From Acrocarpospora phusangensis (GTDB lineage: Bacteria; Actinomycetota; Actinomycetes; Streptosporangiales; Streptosporangiaceae): a DNA stretch of 64,000 nt. The DNA lies in contig NZ_BOOA01000043.1 in NCBI RefSeq assembly GCF_016862995.1, forward strand, positions 16,948-80,947, read 5' to 3'. The position numbers were made by a program, and so were the translations under genes. This document shows positions 61,938 to 64,000 of this stretch, piece after piece. Positions within the stretch are counted from its first letter, which is position 1. Every line of letters begins with the position of its first letter. The notes under the pieces were generated by a model, which saw nothing but the letters and a program-made list of their open reading frames with translations, was not told the DNA's origin and did no database searches.

Positions 61938-62414
61938 TCAGAGCATGATCGCGGGAGTGAGGGCGAGCGGTTCGCCGCCTGCCGCGGCCCGGACGACGAT
62001 CTGGCACAGGCCGCGGGGGACCTCGTCCAGGACGAAGCGGCCGTCGTCGTCGGCCCGTGCCGTACGGGTGCCGTGGGGGTTGCGCAGTTCGACCAGATGG
62101 GCGCCGGGCGGCGCGAGCCAGCCGTCCACCCGTACGGCGCCGGCCGGCGTCCCCGCGATGTCGATCATGACGCTGAGGCCGGCGCTGTCGAAGGTGATCG
62201 TCCGGGTCTCGCCGCCGCGCACCCCCGCGGTCAGCTCCTCGCGCGAGCTCAGGATCGCGCAGTCCCCGGACTCCAGCTCCAGGGCGAAGGCGATCCGGTC
62301 CACCAGCCCGGGAGGCACCGGGTCGAGCAGCGAGCAGAGCTCCCCCAGCTCCGCCACCACGAACGCGTCCTGGAGTTCGAATCCGGTGAGCTCCACGGGC
62401 TCCTCCTCGCTCAC
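61938..62414 (-). CDS. Small protein with carboxypeptidase-regulatory-like domain, candidate sigma partner
   Basis: A 158-residue protein from GTG 62414, overlapping the sigma-factor stop by 4 nt. Residues ~10-55 are helical (LQDAFVVAELGELCSLLDPV then PPGLVDRIAFALELE). The C-terminal ~100 residues are beta-rich and end in a transthyretin/carboxypeptidase-regulatory-like sandwich (GAHLVELRNPHGTRTARADD, GRFVLDEVPRGLCQIVV). No membrane segment or zinc-binding HxxxCxxC is present. The position directly after an ECF-type sigma gene suggests an anti-sigma or sigma-anchoring role; this is inference. Confidence 0.85.
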   Translation of the reverse strand: MSEEEPVELTGFELQDAFVVAELGELCSLLDPVPPGLVDRIAFALELESGDCAILSSREELTAGVRGGETRTITFDSAGLSVMIDIAGTPAGAVRVDGWLAPPGAHLVELRNPHGTRTARADDDGRFVLDEVPRGLCQIVVRAAAGGEPLALTPAIML

Positions 62415-63040
62415 GGAGTTCTCCAGTCGGGATTCCAGGACGGGTCGGCGGCCAGCGTCACGCGCAGCTTGGCCAGGCACCGGCCCCGGGTCGGGCCGAT
62501 GCTGCCCATCGGCATCTCCAGCGCCTTCGCCACCGCGTCGTAGTGCGGGCGCGGCGCGAAGGCGACGACCCGCAGCAGGACCTGGCAGCGCCGGGAGAGC
62601 GAGCCCACCGCCCGCCACAGGGCCAGGCGGCGCTCGTCCGCCAGCAGCAGCTCCTCGGGCAGCGCCACCGGATCGGCCACGTCCTCCAGGGCGTCCTCGC
62701 CGAGCAGGTCGGCGGAGCGCTCGCGGGCCCGCGCCCGCCACGCCTCCCGGCGGGCCGTCGTCACCAGCCACTCGATCAACGCCCCCGGAGTGCTGACCGA
62801 GTGCTGGCGACGGACCAGGACGAGCCAGGTGGTCTGCACCACGTCCTGGGCCGATTCGTACCCGAGGCCCTGGGCGCGCACGGTGTGCCAGAGCATCGGG
62901 GTGAGTTCGGTGACCAGCGCGTCCCAGGCGGCCCGCTCGCCCTCCTGGGCGCGTGCCAGCAGGCCGGCCAGCCGGTCGCGGCGCTCATGACCGCGGTCGG
63001 CCGTTCCGACGGAGGGCCCGGGTTCCGGCTGGCTGGTCAT
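62411..63040 (-). CDS. ECF-type RNA polymerase sigma factor
   Basis: A 209-residue sigma-70 family protein from ATG 63040. Region 2 is visible (DALVTELTPMLWHTVRAQGL, ESAQDVVQTTWLVLVRR, LIEWLVTTARREAWRARARE), as is region 4 (VGSLSRRCQVLLRVVAF, YDAVAKALEMPMGSIGPTRG). The IGPTRGRCL motif is typical of a subgroup of actinobacterial ECF factors. Its start overlaps the S8 protease stop by 4 nt and its stop overlaps the next gene by 4 nt. It would direct a specific regulon once freed from its partner. Confidence 0.94.
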   Translation of the reverse strand: MTSQPEPGPSVGTADRGHERRDRLAGLLARAQEGERAAWDALVTELTPMLWHTVRAQGLGYESAQDVVQTTWLVLVRRQHSVSTPGALIEWLVTTARREAWRARARERSADLLGEDALEDVADPVALPEELLLADERRLALWRAVGSLSRRCQVLLRVVAFAPRPHYDAVAKALEMPMGSIGPTRGRCLAKLRVTLAADPSWNPDWRTP

Positions 63041-64000
63041 TTCTGGAGTTTCTCCACGATCGCCTTTCCTCTCGTCAGTGCGGCGTCCACGCTCACGTCC
63101 GCGAGCTGCGAACCGTGGTCGCCGATGAGATGTGCGAGCACCTGGCCCGCGACGACGGGCGCCGCGAAGGAGGTGCCGCTCCAGAGCGCGAATCCGCTGC
63201 TGAAGTCGTCGGGGTCGTACGACGCGCGGATCCACGGCCGCCCGTTCCGCTTCCCCCTGATCTCCATCTCCGGCCCGGCCGACCCCCGGATGTCCGGCGG
63301 GAAGGTGCTGACCAGCATGGCCCCCGGCGCGAAGTACTTGATCGCCTCGCCGCCGTTGCTGAAGATCGCGATAGTGCCGTTGGGGTTGGCCGCCCCGACC
63401 CCGAAGATGGGCGCCCGTTCGTACGTCCTGGGCTCCTTGTCCGGGATCCCGGCCAGGCCCGACGGGTAGAAGGCCCGCGTGGCCGCATGGTTTCCGGCCG
63501 CCGCGACCACCATCACGCCCCTGGACCGGATCTCGTCCACCAGCCGCTCCACCGACTGGGTGTAGACCCGGTCGTCGCTGCTCTCGTTGAAGTAGCCGCA
63601 GGACAGCGAGACCACGTCCACGAAGAGCCCGGTCGCCGGGTCCCGCTGGCTGGCCACGACCAGTTCCAGCAGGTACTCCAGGGCCAGGTGCAGGGCGTGC
63701 TCGGAGACGAGGCCGTCGGGGAACATCGCCCGCAGGTTCAGGATGCGCGCGTCGGGCGCGAGCTGGTGGATCAGCCCCGCCTCGAAGGTGGCGTGGCCCA
63801 CCTGGGCGTTGACCAGGCCGAGCAGCGGCCTGCCGGTGACGGGCTCGTCCTCGTGGCCCTCGATGACTGGGATGGGCGTGTTGCGGGCGGTGTTGACCGG
63901 CGTGCCCTTGATGATCTTCTGCTGCGCCTCGGAGCTGACCATGAACTGGGCGTCCCGCCACGGCTGGTCCCGCCAGTCGAACCAGTCGTGGCGGGCGCTG
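63037..64000 (-). CDS. S8 subtilisin-like serine protease (N terminus outside window)
   Basis: The frame is open to the right edge (ARHDWFDWRDQPWRDAQF precedes Met at 63942), so the N terminus lies outside. Visible subtilisin motifs are the His block VGHATFEAGLIHQLAPDARI, VVAAAGNHA (oxyanion Asn) and the nucleophile in SGTSFAAPVVAG. The catalytic Asp block would lie upstream of the visible part. No signal peptide can be judged. It is the first visible gene of a coupled set with a sigma factor, a small protein and a TPR-CHAT protease, suggesting a cytosolic, regulatory role. Confidence 0.92.
   Translation of the reverse strand, partial: SARHDWFDWRDQPWRDAQFMVSSEAQQKIIKGTPVNTARNTPIPVIEGHEDEPVTGRPLLGLVNAQVGHATFEAGLIHQLAPDARILNLRAMFPDGLVSEHALHLALEYLLELVVASQRDPATGLFVDVVSLSCGYFNESSDDRVYTQSVERLVDEIRSRGVMVVAAAGNHAATRAFYPSGLAGIPDKEPRTYERAPIFGVGAANPNGTIAIFSNGGEAIKYFAPGAMLVSTFPPDIRGSAGPEMEIRGKRNGRPWIRASYDPDDFSSGFALWSGTSFAAPVVAGQVLAHLIGDHGSQLADVSVDAALTRGKAIVEKLQK

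Overview
The window reads as chromosomal DNA of a high-GC filamentous actinomycete. GC-rich third positions, many GTG/TTG starts, actinobacterial lipoproteins, and the gene set dapF-miaA, miaB, rny, recX, recA and a DUF3046 gene all fit that group. A Streptosporangiales-type genus is my best guess, but it is an inference and no 16S gene is present. I saw no tRNA, rRNA, CRISPR array or transposase.

Layout. 0-2 kb: the start of a large helical-repeat protein running off the left edge. 2.1-3.9 kb: dapF and miaA. 3.9-8.8 kb: two small MT0933-antitoxin-like proteins, a methylguanine methyltransferase, several exported or anchored proteins (one with a CAP domain) and an anchored beta-rich protein. 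8.8-12 kb: miaB and two decayed genes. 12.1-16.1 kb: a glutamate-type ABC importer (gluABCD) followed by a degenerate extra binding protein. 16.2-18 kb: an S9 peptidase. 18-25 kb: rny, a repeat-expanded recX, a HIT protein, a repeated non-coding block, and an intein-containing recA with a LexA operator in its promoter. 25-34.5 kb: small recA-linked genes, a VOC protein, a very large Lhr-type helicase, a MerR regulator and an SDR. 34.5-35.3 kb: a TetR gene divergent from the SDR gene across an exact central operator, then a TetR-like remnant.

35.3-50.7 kb is a divergent biosynthetic gene cluster. The minus-strand operon carries a free adenylating enzyme, a C-T didomain and a 2-oxoacid-dehydrogenase set (E1alpha, E1beta, lipoyl-E2). 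The plus-strand operon carries a C-A-T-TE synthetase fused to an MFS exporter, then a carrier protein, a stand-alone C domain and a dimethylformamidase-like protein. The thioesterase nucleophile is Cys rather than Ser. The divergent promoter holds two copies of a 28-bp element. The cluster probably primes an acyl unit made by E1/E2 or the ligase, condenses it with at least one amino acid, releases it through the Cys-thioesterase and exports it.

50.7-57.5 kb: a VanX-like dipeptidase, then a ROK regulator, a sugar ABC importer and a GH3 enzyme that look like an amino-sugar or chito-oligosaccharide uptake locus. 57.6-59.3 kb: a secreted PQQ-type sugar dehydrogenase with FnIII and CBM2 domains. 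59.4-64 kb: four genes with stop-start overlaps or near-contact encoding an S8 protease (cut by the right edge), an ECF-type sigma factor, a small beta-sandwich protein and a TPR-CHAT protease. This is the most attractive candidate for an incompletely described regulatory or conflict system.

A theme across the window is repetitive or low-complexity sequence growing inside otherwise conserved proteins (RecX, Lhr, E1beta, the NRPS A domain). Dispersed short repeats also occur in intergenic regions.
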